From: Spirodela intermedia
Lineage: Eukaryota; Streptophyta; Magnoliopsida; Alismatales; Araceae
Assembly: GCA_902729315.2 (NCBI GenBank)
Contig: LR746281.1
Span: 2,664,501-2,728,500, forward strand
Length of the DNA: 64,000 nt
Reading direction: 5' to 3'
Both the position numbers and the translations under genes were made by a program. Shown one piece after another: positions 22,279-34,489 of the stretch. Each line of letters starts with the position of its first letter. The stretch's first letter is position 1. The notes under the pieces are model-generated. The model saw only the letters and a program-made list of their open reading frames with translations. It did not search any database and was not told where the DNA came from.

Positions 22279-23195
22279 ATGACCCACTTGTTGTAAACTA
22301 ACTTCTTCCCTTTTAATAGTGAAACTCCCATGTTTGATTTTTTTGTGTATAGTCCATCCTTCTTACATCATCAACTCCCACTTCATCAAGTCTTCATACA
22401 TAGTCTTTGCAAATGACTTAGGGTCACTTCCATTTGGCAATAATAAATAATATAGGGAATTAAAAAATCATGCAATTGACTTTTTGTGTTCTAATAGATC
22501 TTCTAATTGAGTTACATGGATATTGACTTTATATCTAACACTTTCACTTTTAGGGTTGTCTTCAACCTTCCTTGGAAAGTCCTTTGTGAAAATTTCAAAA
22601 GAAATCCCTTTATTATTTCACTTTTAGGGTTAACCTTTAGAGTCTGATACTACTATTCTTATATTGATCATGAAATATATTGTCCTTGTACATGACCTCT
22701 TCATTGAATATGATATTCTGACTCTTCAAAATCTTTCAATTTTGATCATCTAAAATTAGTAGTCAAATTCATAGCTCCATATTTAATAAAGTAATATTTT
22801 TTAGACTTTGCATCTAATTTATTTACATTATCATAATCAACAATAATGCATGAGAGTCATCTAAAGACTTAAAAATATGGCAGATCTACCTTCTTTTTGG
22901 TCCAACTCTCCTCTAATAATTGATAATCTAAAAATAGTCCCCCTATTTATCAACTAGGTTGTTTTGTTAATGGTATTTGCTCAAAATATTTTCTTCAGCC
23001 CATCATATAATTACATACTCCTAACTCACTCATTGAAGGTCTTGTTCAACTACTCAACGACTCTATTTTACTAAGGTGTGTTTGGAATTGTCTTCTACAT
23101 CTGAATTGTATGCTTAAAACAAAATGTCTTGAATGATTAATTATCATATTCATTACCATTTTAAAATACTAAATATTTAATATTAGAATTTAACT
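22279..23195 (-). pseudogene. Copia1 integrase-to-RT segment (middle piece)
   Basis: Read on the minus strand, the integrase core end shows NRVVE, LNKTFNE and VRSM near 22,950-23,110. The RT start appears as KKLVYNKWV next to the gypsy insertion at 22,279. Many stops are present. The piece is bounded on both sides by inserted elements and is continuous with 8560-8788 and 32903-34489. Confidence 0.75.
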
Positions 23196-23372
23196 TGTTG
23201 ACAAGAGGAAAAGAAAATCTTAGAATTAATATATTGAAGAAGAGGAGTAAATGAGGGTATACAAAATAAGGAAAGAAAGAGAAAGAGAAGTGGAGATCGT
23301 GGAGGAAGAATAGAGATGTGGAGATAATTAGTCTAAAATGGGCCTAGTGGGCTCAGTGAACCTATTCTAACA
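23196..23372 (-). repeat. 3' LTR of Copia2 (177 bp)
   Basis: On the plus strand it runs tgttgacaagagg ... cctattctaaca, and shares gagaagtggagat and gtggaggaagaat with the LTR at 32730. It is next to a polypurine tract. Confidence 0.82.
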
Positions 23373-23390
23373 CTCTCCCTCAAGTTGGAG
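23373..23390 (-). promoter_or_regulatory. Polypurine tract of Copia2
   Basis: On the minus strand, cttgagggagag directly precedes the LTR end TGTTAGAATAGG. This is the usual copia arrangement after the RNase H stop. Confidence 0.7.
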
Positions 23391-23640
23391 CATACAAGTC
23401 AAACACATCGTAGGAGATCCCTACAAGACTCTTAGTGAAAATATCTATGAGTTGATGAGATGAGACAATGTGCGAAGTAGAGATAACACCTGACATTATT
23501 TTATCCTAGATATAATGATAGTCAATCTCAATGTGTTTTGTTTGCTCATAAAATATAAAATTTTCAACAATGAAGATGGCAACCTGATTATCACAACACA
23601 TGGACATTAACATAAGAGATGAGATGTCAAGTTCTTCAAG
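23391..23640 (-). pseudogene. Copia2 RNase H, C-terminal part
   Basis: The minus-strand translation gives CCDNQVAIFIVEN, QTKHIEIDYHYI, then ISTSHIVSSHQLIDIFTKSL, the signature end of copia pol. One stop is present, in the DYHYI-DKIMSG area. Confidence 0.85.
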
Positions 23641-24730
23641 TGAATTAAGAATTATAAATTAATAGTTATATCAATGTATTAATATTTTATATATAGATGT
23701 TAATTAATGAGTAGATAATACAATTATACATGTGTTACCAACTCATTATGACATTCATAATATTTTATCATTCAAGTCTTAATGTACATTATTTTATTTT
23801 ATTATTTATATTATGAGACTAACCTCACTTGACTTTTAGGAAGTCAAGTGGTGATTTTCTCATATTTTCTTGATAATTATTTGATTGCAAAGAATAAGGT
23901 GAGCTTTTATTATCAGCTAGAAGTAATTAAAGAAGCTCAAGTCTTCAGCCTAAAGAAAAGCCTATGTTATAGAGAGGGACAGCCTAATATGTTTATGAGT
24001 TGAAGAGAGGGCATCATCTTGGTCTAGCTCATTTGGACCTAAAAGGGCTATAAAGAGATAAGATTAAGATGAGATTAAGAGAAGAATTAGAGTACCATCT
24101 TCATTGAAGAATCTAGGCCATCCATCAAGAAGGTCAATCATTAATCATAACCATCTATTAGAGGGGCCTAATTCTCAAGGAGATTAAGGCATCTCACCTC
24201 TCTCTTGAAAGGTATTTTTTGAGTTTCTCTCTAGTAATGGCTAGTTGAAATAAATAAGAGGAAAATCAAAGCCTAATCAATGGCATTTTTGTGCTCAACA
24301 TTATTGTGGATAATAGATTAGCTGGAGCACATTAAGATCATCACAGATCCAACACCACTCAACCTAAGACTAGCACACAATGATGTTTGTACAAGATTCA
24401 AATTTTGAGCATCCTTGTAATCCTCTCCATAGATAGATTAACTCTTAGTTTGAATTAGTTTTATCATTTATTCTACACTCCATTATGTTAGATTCATTCT
24501 CTTCTCTTTGTCACACTTTTTATTTCTCTTGTCTTCACCCTTTTTAGATTTATTCTATCTTTCACAATCTCAAGTATAACTATATATATAAGAAATAAAA
24601 TAAATAAAATTATTACTCTCATTACCTCACTCCTTGAGGATCGACTCTTACTTATCCTAAACATGAGAGTGAGATTTTATGAATATTATTTACATAAACT
24701 TTGTTGCCACACAATGACATATTTAACCTC
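23641..24730. other. Unidentified insertion within the Copia2 RNase H region
   Basis: About 1.1 kb of AT-rich sequence separates two halves of the RNase H domain. Its right end (ccttgaggatcgactctt ... tttgttgccaca) resembles the 3' end of some plant gypsy LTRs, so a solo LTR of another family is possible. I could not fix exact ends or a target duplication. Confidence 0.45.
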
Positions 24731-25065
24731 TAAATCGAGTTCATCATGAACTTATCTACACCATCTCTCATACCATCTCGACCATGGTACAATACTCAGA
24801 CTCGGCACTTGAGTAAGATACCACCTTCTACTTCTTAAAATGTCACATGACAAAGTTATCACCCACATATGTGCAATAACTAGTGGTAAACTTACAATCT
24901 CTCTTGTCACCAATATATTATGCATCCAAATAGGTTTTAATCTGAAGATGTCTATATCTTGAATAAATAAGCCCTCTCTTAAGAACTCTTTTGATATATG
25001 TCAAAACCCATAAAACTTCCTCCAAGTGAACTTATTAAAATTCCTACATGAACTAGCTAAAGACA
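24731..25065 (-). pseudogene. Copia2 RNase H, N-terminal part
   Basis: The minus strand reads RYRHLQIKTYLDA, SYCTYVGDNFV and SSAESEYCTMVEMV, typical of the copia RNase H beginning, with stops. Upstream pol sequence is cut off by the inverted LTR at 25066. Confidence 0.82.
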
Positions 25066-26700
25066 TGATGTGACTCAGTCATTGTATATTAAATCACGCA
25101 AATATTAAATTTATAAAACTAGAAAATACGAATTTTTAGATATTTAGAAGTATTTCTAAATAAATATTTCAATTATAATTCAATAAAAATTCCAAAAATA
25201 GCGGTAATTTTCTAAGTCGATCACAGGGATGTAATATAATATCTGGTAATTATTCAGAATTTTTCTCAATGAATACGATTTTCTTACAAATTTTATACTA
25301 GGAAATAAAAAGGAAATATATTTAAAATTCACAAAAAAAAAGAAATAAGGGTGCGGACGTCAAGATGACATCAACACCCGGCAAACGCGAATCAGGTGGA
25401 AACAGAGTTCTGCCCGATGATTCTTACGTAAGCGATTACAGATGACTTAATTAATCAAATTAAGATCTATAAAAGCCAAAAGAATCGTAATTGAACAAAA
25501 TATAGTTTGGTAAATTAAAATCACACAAAGTATCGCTAAATGAAGCATAAATTAAATTGAAAGGAGGAAAACAGAGTTCCGACATCGCAACGGCAATGCG
25601 TCGGTGATGCACCAGAATCTTGAGCGTTTAGGAGGATCGTCGTGCTGTGTCCACAACCTCGAAGGCTCTCCTTGGACAAAGATGACGTAGGCAATCTCTA
25701 GATCTTCTCGTGAAGTCTAGAGATCAATGAAGTGGGTCGTCGAATCATCTCCGGCGGCTGTCACCCGGCGGAGCGAAAAAACGGCAACTTTACGCCTCTC
25801 CGGCGGTTGTCACCCGACGAAGAGGAGCTGGATGGAGGTGGGGCGCATGTTAGGAAGCTTCATCCTCAAGTTCGCACAGTAAGAGGAGGCTCTTCATCGC
25901 ATCTGGTACGCTCTCAAGAGGTGGCGACTAGTCTCCTAGTAGATCGTCCTCTTCCCGACGATGGCTTGTTCGTCGATCAATCGAAGATCATTTACTTGAT
26001 GGATTCGTGATCCTTTTATCGCGAATCGTTCAACAATTTTAGTAGTAATGCTCTACGAATCGTGTTGACGAGATTTTCGCTGATGATCTAGCATTTCTTG
26101 TTACTTAATCCTTCACCGGCGATCTATAGGAAAGTCGCGATAATCAAATAAAAATATATGAATTTTGACTCTGGGAGGATTCGAACTCGCGCCGGTCGCC
26201 CGCCTCTTCTAAGGAAGGTGTGACGGGGGTTTAGTCCCACATCGGTTGTACGCCGATTTTTCAGGCAAATATATAGTAATGTTAGCTTTGTGAGCAAAGT
26301 CCCTTCTCTCGCATGTACGACCACTCCTTGCCCCACAGCCGGCTGGCCACCGGTGACGTGGAAGGGGAGTGGCGTATGTGTGCCCTGTCGGTCCCCAAGC
26401 CAAGCCACTCGAGCCCCTGCTCGTGGCTTACTCCCCAACTACGCTTCCGACCCGCTTGCAGGCCCGGTTGGCCAACGGGTCCCCCCATTTTTGCAATATT
26501 TTTATTTTTATTTGTTCTTCATTTATCTTAGAAGTAAGACTGTAAAAATCATATAAAATCACATAATTACCCAAAAATTCACGTTAATCAATTGAAAACC
26601 AAAAATTATTCTTTAACACAAATATAAGTCTATTTATCATAAGTTAAGGCTAAACTATATTATTTACTAATTATTAACTCATGATAATGAAGACTTATCA
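25066..26700 (-). repeat. Inverted full-length Athila-like LTR (1635 bp)
   Basis: On the plus strand it starts tgatgtgactcagtc and ends gaagacttatca, the reverse of the LTR ends. The flanks agaca and atgac do not match, so either it is not a simple solo LTR or its surroundings were rearranged. Confidence 0.88.
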
Positions 26701-27460
26701 ATGACGTCAACACCCGACGAATACAAATCAAGCAGAAATAGAGTTCCACCCGATAATTCTTATGTAAGTGATTATAGACGACTTAATTGATCAAATTAAG
26801 ATCTCTAAAAGATGAAATAATCATAATGAAATGAAGTATATGTTGGTAAATTTAAAATCAATAAATTATCACTAAATGAAACAAAAATTAAGTTGAAAGT
26901 AGGAAAATAGAGTTCCGACGTCGTGACGATGATGTGTCGACGATGCACCGGAATCCTGAACGTTCGGGAGGATCGTCGTGCAGTGTCCACGGCCTCGAAG
27001 GCTCTCCTTGGACAAAGACGATGTGGGCAATCTCTAGATCTTCTCACGAAGTCTAGAGATTAATAAAATGGGTCATCGAGTCATCTCTGGTGGCTATCAT
27101 TCGGCGGAGTAGAAAAATGGCAACTTTGCGGCTCTTCAGCAGCTGTCACCCGATGGAGAGGAGCTAGATGGAGGTGGGGCGCATGTTAGGGAGCTTCATC
27201 CTCAGGTCTGCGCAGCAAGAGGAGGCTCTTCATCACATCTGGTACGCTCTCAAGAGGTGGCAACTCATCTCCCGGCAGATCATCCTCTTCCTAACAACAA
27301 CTTGTTCGTCGATCAATCAGAGATGATTTACTCGATGGATTCACGATCCTTTTATCGCAAATCATTCAGCAATTTTAGTAGTAATGCTCCGCGAATTGTG
27401 TTGACGAGATTTTCACCAATGATCAAGTGATTCTCATTGCTTAATCCTTCACCGGCAATC
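26701..27460 (-). repeat. Inverted partial LTR, 3' terminus missing
   Basis: It starts inside the LTR at the block atgacgtcaacaccc (equivalent to about 25363 in the neighbour) and runs to ccttcaccggcaatcttg. It directly abuts the full LTR at 26700. The ~300 bases of the LTR 3' end are absent. Confidence 0.82.
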
Positions 27461-27520
27461 TTGTCACGTGTTAAGGAGCATTTTGATAATCATTCACCAT
27501 TTTGATAATGAAGACTTATC
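27461..27520 (-). other. Rearranged junction carrying a bare LTR start
   Basis: About 60 bases contain gtcacgtgttaaggagc, then the LTR start in inverted form (gataatgaagacttatca). The next segment begins with the near-repeat cacgtgtcaaggagc, suggesting a template switch or a deletion at repeated words. Confidence 0.65.
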
Positions 27521-28382
27521 ACGTGTCAAGGAGCTTTATCCTTAGGTCCACGCAGCAAGAAGAGGCTCTTCATCGCATCTAGTATACTCTCAAGAGGCGG
27601 CGACTCATCTCCCAATGGATCCTCCTCTTCCCGACGACGGCTTGTTCATCGATCAATTAGAGATGCTTTACTCGATAGATTTGTGATCCTTTTATCATGA
27701 ATCGTTCAGTAATTTTAGTAACAATACTCTGTGAATCGTGTTGACGAGATTTTCGCTGATGATCTAGCGATTCTAGTTGCTTAATCCTTCACCAGCAATC
27801 TGCAAAAAAGTCGTGATAATCAGATAAAAAAATATGAGTTTTGGCTCTAGGAAGATTTGAATCCACGTCAGTTGCCCGCCCTTTCTAAGGAAGGTGTGAT
27901 ATGGGTTTAGTCCCACATCAGTTGTGTGCGGATTTTTCAGGCGAATATATACTAATGTTACATTTCTAAGTAAGTCTCTTTTATCACATGTACGACCACT
28001 CCTTGCTCCACAATCGACTAGCCACTAGTGACATGGAAGGGGAGTGGCGCACACGTGCCCCTATCGGTCCAAGTCGTTCGAGCTCCTACTCACGACTACT
28101 CCTCAACTGAGCTTCCGACCTGCTTATGGGCCCGGTTAGCCAGCAGGTCCCCTCACTTTGCCTTATTTTTATTTTTTATTTCTTTTTCTTCATTTATCTC
28201 AAAAGTAAGACTATAAAAATCATATAAATTTGTGTAAAATTATATAATTATCCAAAAATTCATATTAATCAATTGAAAACTACTTTTCACACTTTAACAT
28301 AAATATAAGTCTATTTATCATGAGTTAAGGCTAAAAATATATTATTTACTAATTATTAACTCATGATAATGAAGACTTATCA
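27521..28382 (-). repeat. Inverted LTR fragment (5' half)
   Basis: It is the reverse complement of roughly the first 0.85 kb of the LTR and ends with gaagacttatca at 28382. CpG decay is stronger than in the neighbour at 25066. A 62-codon frame inside is fortuitous. Confidence 0.85.
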
Positions 28383-29160
28383 CTAATGTTAGAGAAAAAA
28401 AAGAAAACTCCTCATAAAAGGTAATATTAACTGATGTCAAATAGTGACGAGTATCAAGAAAATAGATGATAACTCTATTGTGTCTATGAGTAATCAACAA
28501 AGACTTTTTTAAGTACACAAGGACCTAATTTAGAAAGAGAAAGAAAGTAGTATTAGACAAAAGTAGTGCATCCAAAGATATGAGGTAAGAAAAAAAGAGA
28601 AGAATTAGGTAAAAGATGATAAAGTGAAATCGCTTTATCAAGTAGAGTGGAAGGAAGTTGATTCTAAAAATATGTGACTGTCAAGAGAACATCAAACCCC
28701 AGATAATAAGAAATATTCATCTCAATGAATAGTGTGTGAAAAATGTTGAGTAGTTGACTCTATTTTCATTCGGCAACACTATTTTGTTGGAATGTGTGTG
28801 CATATGTAGGTTGATAAAAATATCACAATCAACACAAAATGTGTGAAGTGAGTCTTAGACCAGTTCCAAAATATTGTTGATGTGAAGAATCTTAGGCGTA
28901 ATAGATTAATAAGTGATGACCTTGGTAATGAAGTGAACAATTGTGGTGTGAACTTAAGTACAATCTTAGAGAAAATAGACTCAATTCATCCAAGTGTGGT
29001 CATCAACAAAAATAATGTAGTAGCGATGACTTGAGATAGATAGAGTATGAGAAGGGCCTCAAATATTATAATGAATAAGGTCAAAGGGTGATGTGGATAA
29101 AATCTTATCTCAACTCGAGTATGAATACAACTCACACATAATTTATTAAAAAAAAGCTAA
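28383..29160 (-). pseudogene. Copia2 integrase remnant
   Basis: The minus-strand translation shows HRYYIIFVDDHT, HTFQQNSVAE, LPSTLLDKAI and SYLWMHYFC, the copia integrase order, with several stops. RT should follow below 28383 but is absent. Confidence 0.82.
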
Positions 29161-30671
29161 GATATATTTTTTAAATTTTTTTCAAAATAAAGATGTCATA
29201 AACAACAATACCACAAAAGAGATGAAGTGGTCGTAGCAGAAATAAAGAGAGCCTGAAGGTCAGAAAAAGGTTCATCGAAAATTTACTCGTAGACAAATTG
29301 TTCATTCTTATGTCCCAAATCAATCCTCTACCCAATATACAAATCCTAGAAGGTATAATGAAAGATATAAAAGAGCAAAAGATAGCTCAAGTAATGGTAT
29401 TGATAAATAAGAGGTTAGCACGAAATTCAAGAACATAGAAAACTTGAGTGAAAAAAATATTCAAGGGAACAATAGTATTGTCATGTACGTTGATCGGACA
29501 AATCCGACTATTGACAATAATAACTAATAAATGATGGGGGATAGGCTAGTACGATGATAAAATGGTGGGCATATCAATCATGTGGGTGGAGGCCTCCGAG
29601 TCAATAGTCCATGATGAAGATGAAGATATAAGGAAAGTATGTGTACCTAACATAGAAGGATTTAGAAGCGAGGCCAAATTAGTTGAGGAATGAGCTATGG
29701 TACCACTTGAGCGACGTAGTGCTTAATACTCAACGGAGGTCAATGTCACTTGAAAAGTCAAAAACGGAACACTAGGCAACACCATAGAAACTGGTGAAGG
29801 AGGTAGGAGAGCCAATTGAGCAGAGTTAGGCTTCTCGAACTACTTCTAACATTTGTCAGACATGTGAGTCTACTTGCCACAGTAAATGCATGGACAAAAA
29901 GAATTGCAGCCCTTCCCATGTGATGGACAGCCATTGTTCAGTCTCGAAGCATGAGGTCATGTGGAGACAGCCATCGTTGAAGGAGTAGATGTGTTGTTAG
30001 TTATAGCAAGAAGAGTGCATGTACTCACATGAAGTGCAATGAAGAAAATGTGAGAGGTATCAGGTGCCCAATATGTAGAGAGGATCATCTCATAAATTTG
30101 AGAGATAATCAATGGGTAAAGTTCACTCAAATAAACTCCAGTAAGAAACTTTTAACAGTAGTATTCAAATGTCTAGAAGTTAGTGGTTAGAGGCTAGCTA
30201 ATAAATAACAAGCTCTTATATCAGGGCCTAGAGATAACCAAAATGAGCCTAAAGTGAGGAGTCACCCTACTTGTAGGTAAAAGCAACTCATAGAACTCGA
30301 TCTTGTGATTGATATTCATCTAATTGGCACACATGTTCTCCAATATTGTCTATAGTTGTTGCCCAAGATAATTCTAGGCAAGAGGCTCAGCAATATTTGG
30401 CTTAAAGCTCTAAAGCATCTAGGTAAAGATGGTTGAATTGAGTTGAGACCATAAAATAAAGGACGGATCAATGAAGTTAGACAGATCAATTGACAAGTGG
30501 TGGAGAAGATTGTGCAACATTAAGAAATACTTGAATCCAAAGGCTGACAATGCATAATTATGTCCATTGAAGACATATCAGTTGAGTGAGTTGTGTCGTG
30601 ATGGAGTGTGCTGGAGTAGTTGACATGATTAGAAAAAAAGTGTCAACTGAAGAAATGGTGTAGGAGATGTC
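29161..30671 (-). pseudogene. Copia2 gag C-terminus with zinc knuckle, plus protease region
   Basis: A CCHC zinc knuckle reads CIYCGK-stop-THMSDKC at 29849-29890 on the minus strand, with a stop at the seventh position. It marks the nucleocapsid end of gag. Sequence below it should hold protease and pre-integrase parts, but I could read no clear motif there. Gag sequence above is broken at 30671 by an inverted LTR. Confidence 0.65.
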
Positions 30672-32332
30672 TGACGTGACTTAATCATTGTATAGTAAAT
30701 CACGCAAATTTCAAAATTTATAAAATTAGAAAATAGTAATTTTCAAATATTTAGAAGTATTTCTCAACAAATATATATCAATTATAATTTAATAAAATAT
30801 TCAAAAATAGTAGTGATTTTTCAAGTCAATCGCAAAGATGTAATATAATACTGGGTAATTATTCAAAATTTGTCTCAAAGAATATAATTTTCTATGGATT
30901 TTATACTATAAAATAAAAATAAAATATATTTAAAATTCATAAAAAATGAAAATAAAAGTGCAGATGTCAGGATGATGTCAGTGCTTGATGAAGGTGAATT
31001 GGGCAGAAATAGAATTCCACCTGGTGATTTTTACTTACGCAATTACAAATGATTTAATTGATCAAATTAAGATATGTAAAAGTTGGAAGAATCGTAATTG
31101 AATGAAGTATAGCTTGGTAAATTTAAATCATACAAACTATCATTAAATGAAGTAAAAATTAAGTTGAAAGTAAGAAAATAGAGTTACGACATCACAGCGG
31201 TGATGCGTTGACAATACACTGGAATCCTAAATGTTCAAGAGGATCGTTGTACAGTGTCCATAGCCTCGAAGGCTCTCCATAGATAAAGGCAACATGGACA
31301 ATCTATAGATCATCTTATGAAGTCTAGAGATCAATGAAATAGGTCATCAAATCGTCTTCGGCGGCTGTCACCTAGTAAAGTGGAAAAAATGATGACTTTG
31401 TAGCTCTCTAGTAGCTGTCACCCGACGGAGAAGAGCTAGATAGAGGTAGGACATGTGTCAGGGAGCTTCATCTTTAGGTCCACATAGCAAAAGAAGGCTC
31501 TTCATCACATTCGGTACACTCTTAAGAGATGACGACTTGTCTCCCAGTAGATCGTCATCTTCCTGACAGTAATTTGTTTGTTGATCAATTGGAGATGATT
31601 TACTCAATAGATTCATGATCTTTTTTATCACAAATTATTTAGAAATTTTAGTAACAATGCTCTGCGAATCACATTGATAAGATTTTTGTTGATGATCTAG
31701 TAATTATAGCGGCTTAATCCTTCACCGGTGATTTATAGAAAAGTCGTGATAATCAAATAAAAATATGAGTTTTGGCTCTAGAAGGATTTTAACTTGTGCT
31801 AATTGCTTGCCTTCAAACCCTTTCGGGGGAAGTGTGACAGGGGTTTACTCCCACATCACTTGTGCACTAAAGTTTCAAGTGAGTATATAGTAATATTATA
31901 TTTGCAAGCAATGAGTCTCTTTTTCTTGCATGTACAATCACTCTTTGCCCCATAGTTGACTAGCCACTAGTGACGTGGAAGGGGAGTAGCGCACGCATTC
32001 CACCATCGGTCTTAGCCACTCGAGCCCCTGCTCGCTACTCCCCTTGACTACACTTCTAATGCGCTTCCAACCCACTTGCAGGCTTGGCTGGTCAGCAAGT
32101 CCCGCCGTTTAACTATATTTTTATTTTTATTTTTATTTATTTATTTATCTCAAAAATAAGATTATAAAAATCATATAAAGTTTTAGAAAATCACATAATT
32201 AGTTAAAAATTCACATTTTCAACTAAAAACTACTTTTCATAATTTAACACAAATATAAGTCTATTTATTATGATTTAAGGCTAAAAATATATTAATTATT
32301 AATTATTAACTCATAATAATGAAGACTTATCA
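30672..32332 (-). repeat. Inverted solo LTR in Copia2 gag (1661 bp)
   Basis: On the plus strand it starts tgacgtgacttaatc and ends gaagacttatca. The flanks atgtc (30667-30671) and atggc (32333-32337) agree at four of five bases, consistent with an old target duplication. Nearly all CpG sites of the family are lost, so this is one of the oldest copies. Confidence 0.85.
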
Positions 32333-32714
32333 ATGGCTCAGACATTAAAGATTTGCCCCTAGATCTATAGATTAAGATTAATGAGAGATGGGATGATGCT
32401 AGGAGGGGACGTCCTTGAAGTTGCATGGGGTGTTGGAGGCGACATGTGAGGCGTCAAAAGGCAATTGTAATTGGTGCATGAGGCAGTCGCAAGAGATGGC
32501 GCCATCAAGAACACAGACGTAGTGATGTGTCGGGCAGGCGTCAAGATGGCATTGGCCAAGTGCCAAACAAGCAAGCAAGTGTGTGCAGCAAGCATGTAGG
32601 CCTACATAGATTGGGCACTGAGTAAGTGCACAAGGCGTCACTGTATGAGATTATGTTAGGAGAGGATAGGTGATGTTGAAAGAGGAGGTAGAGCAGCAAT
32701 AATGGAGAAATTTT
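32333..32714 (-). pseudogene. Copia2 gag N-terminus and leader
   Basis: It lies between the solo LTR and the primer site. It is more GC-rich than its surroundings but has no clean frame. Position is the main argument; no gag motif was recognised. Confidence 0.5.
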
Positions 32715-32729
32715 AAGTCTTTGGTACCA
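32715..32729 (-). promoter_or_regulatory. Primer binding site of Copia2
   Basis: On the minus strand tggtaccaaagactt directly follows the LTR. It resembles TGGTATCAGAGC, the initiator tRNA-Met site common in copia elements, with several changes. Confidence 0.7.
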
Positions 32730-32902
32730 TGTTAATAAGAGGAGAGAAAATCCTAGAATTGATGTACTGAAGAAGAGAAGTACATGAGGTTATATAGAAA
32801 AAGAGAAAAAGAAGGAGAAGTGGAGATTGTGGAGGAAGAATAAAGACGTAGAGAGAATAAATTCAAAATGGGCCTAATGGGCCCAATGGGCTTATTCTAA
32901 CA
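32730..32902 (-). repeat. 5' LTR of Copia2 (173 bp)
   Basis: On the plus strand it runs tgttaataagagg ... gggcttattctaaca and is clearly related to 23196-23372. The flank caact pairs with taact at 23191. Confidence 0.82.
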
Positions 32903-34489
32903 CAACTCAAGCTAACTCTTCTACTTCTTAAAAGTCATTAAAATATTAAATTTATTTTTGAGAAAATAAACACAACTTTTAAGTTGAGTCATCAAAAAAG
33001 GTCACATAATACTTGGACTCTCTAAGTGAAGGAACAAGTAATTCTTACAAGTTAGTACTCTTCTAAGCTTAGAGAATGGCACTCTCTTCTATTTTTTGAT
33101 AATACAATCTTTCTAGAAACCTAATTCTATTGGTTTCAAGCCTAGTAGTTTGTCAATTTTTAATATCACCTTCATTCTTTTCTTATTTACGTGTCTCAAC
33201 TTGTAATGTTAAGTCTTTGTAAATCAATCAATACAACACTATCTCTACTACATGTCCTCATGTATATGTGTCATTGTATCAAATGCAATCATCATGACTC
33301 TTTTGGAAATTGTTTAAGACTTACTGGTGAAAGATGTCACATAACTTTCACAATACATATGTCCAATATAAATTAAATTTCTCTTGAGGCTAGGGATGTA
33401 CCTTAGATCTAACATCTAGACAATACCATTGGAGATCTTGATTTGTACATTTCCCTTGCCAACAGTGTCCAAGGACTCATAATCTGCAAAGTACACTTAA
33501 CAAAGTTCTCTACAACAAAATCACTTATCTACTCCTTGCAAGAAGTTGAGTGAAATGATACAATATAGTCTAGAATCAAGACTATATTTCACTATCCACA
33601 CTCAAACAATCATGTAATTTTGATGAAGAAAAATTTATAAACTTATCACTCATCCTCTAATTTTGATTAACATCCTTTTCTTATTTCCAATACTATTTCA
33701 TGTGTCTCATTTACCCACATTGTCTCGTCATTTCTTGACTTGGACTTGTTCCTTCCTCTTGATTTTCTTCTATCACAATCTTGACCTTGTTGATAAGTTA
33801 TTTCCCAACATTCAAGATGCAAGGTAGAACTAATTTTTTTTTGTGATTCCCTCTAACAAATGAGTTCACTAAAAATTAGATCTCAAATCTCATCCAATTT
33901 CTATTTCCTAGATCAAGAAAAACTATTCAAAGTAGTTATTGTGGCACCCCAACTCTCAAGGAGATAATAAGATTAAAACCTTAATTTCATCATTCAAATG
34001 AATATTAACATAACTCAATTGACTAATCATCACATTGAATTTATTCATATGATTAGTAATAAAAGTATGTTCAATCATCTTCAAATTGGGTTATTGACAC
34101 ATCAAATAAACCTTATTTACTACACATGGCTTTTCATACATATTAGATGGGATAAACATCAAACCTATTGTTGCCTTCTCATTTAAAATATTGAATGCAA
34201 TGTTCCTATCTAAAGTTAACCTGATGGCCACAAGAGTTTACATATCAACTCCAAATCATTTTGCAGCATCCCCTCAAGCTTCACACTAGATAACAATTGA
34301 TGGAACTTCTTCTGATATAAATAATATTTTACTTGCATTCTCAAGAATCCAAGGTCTTTATGGTCAAATTTCTCAATTTTGAGTTTTCTCTCTTCACATT
34401 CATGACTCCCACTCTCTCTTAATACAACGTTTTTCTAATATGAGAAAACATAACCTAGAAAATTCAACTCAAGGCTTTGATGCTAACTA
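32903..34489 (-). pseudogene. Copia1 gag, protease and integrase N-terminus
   Basis: Reading down the minus strand: gag wording KIEKFDHKDLGFLRMQV, YYLYQKKFHQLL and VKLEGM (34,260-34,400); a basic SRGRNKSKSR stretch near 33,740; protease-like LILDYIVSFHSTS near 33,560; pre-integrase wording GKGNVQIKISNGIV and RYIPSLKRNLI near 33,400. The frame is interrupted repeatedly. Copia2 interrupts it at 32902. Confidence 0.82.

Larger units (their letters stand above)
23196..32902 (-). mobile_element. Ty1/copia element Copia2 with inserted gypsy LTRs
   Basis: Two short LTRs (177 and 173 bp) stand at the ends. The flanks taact (23191-23195) and caact (32903-32907) are a 5-bp target duplication with one change. 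The minus-strand order is primer site, gag with zinc knuckle, integrase, RNase H, polypurine tract. RT wording is missing; inverted LTRs of the Athila-like family lie in its place. All frames are broken. Confidence 0.85.

Noticed and set aside
22279-22283. ATGAC as target duplication of the LTR at 25066 (atgac also at 26701)
   Set aside because: The left flank of that LTR is agaca, so the match at 26701 is part of the neighbouring LTR text and not a duplication.
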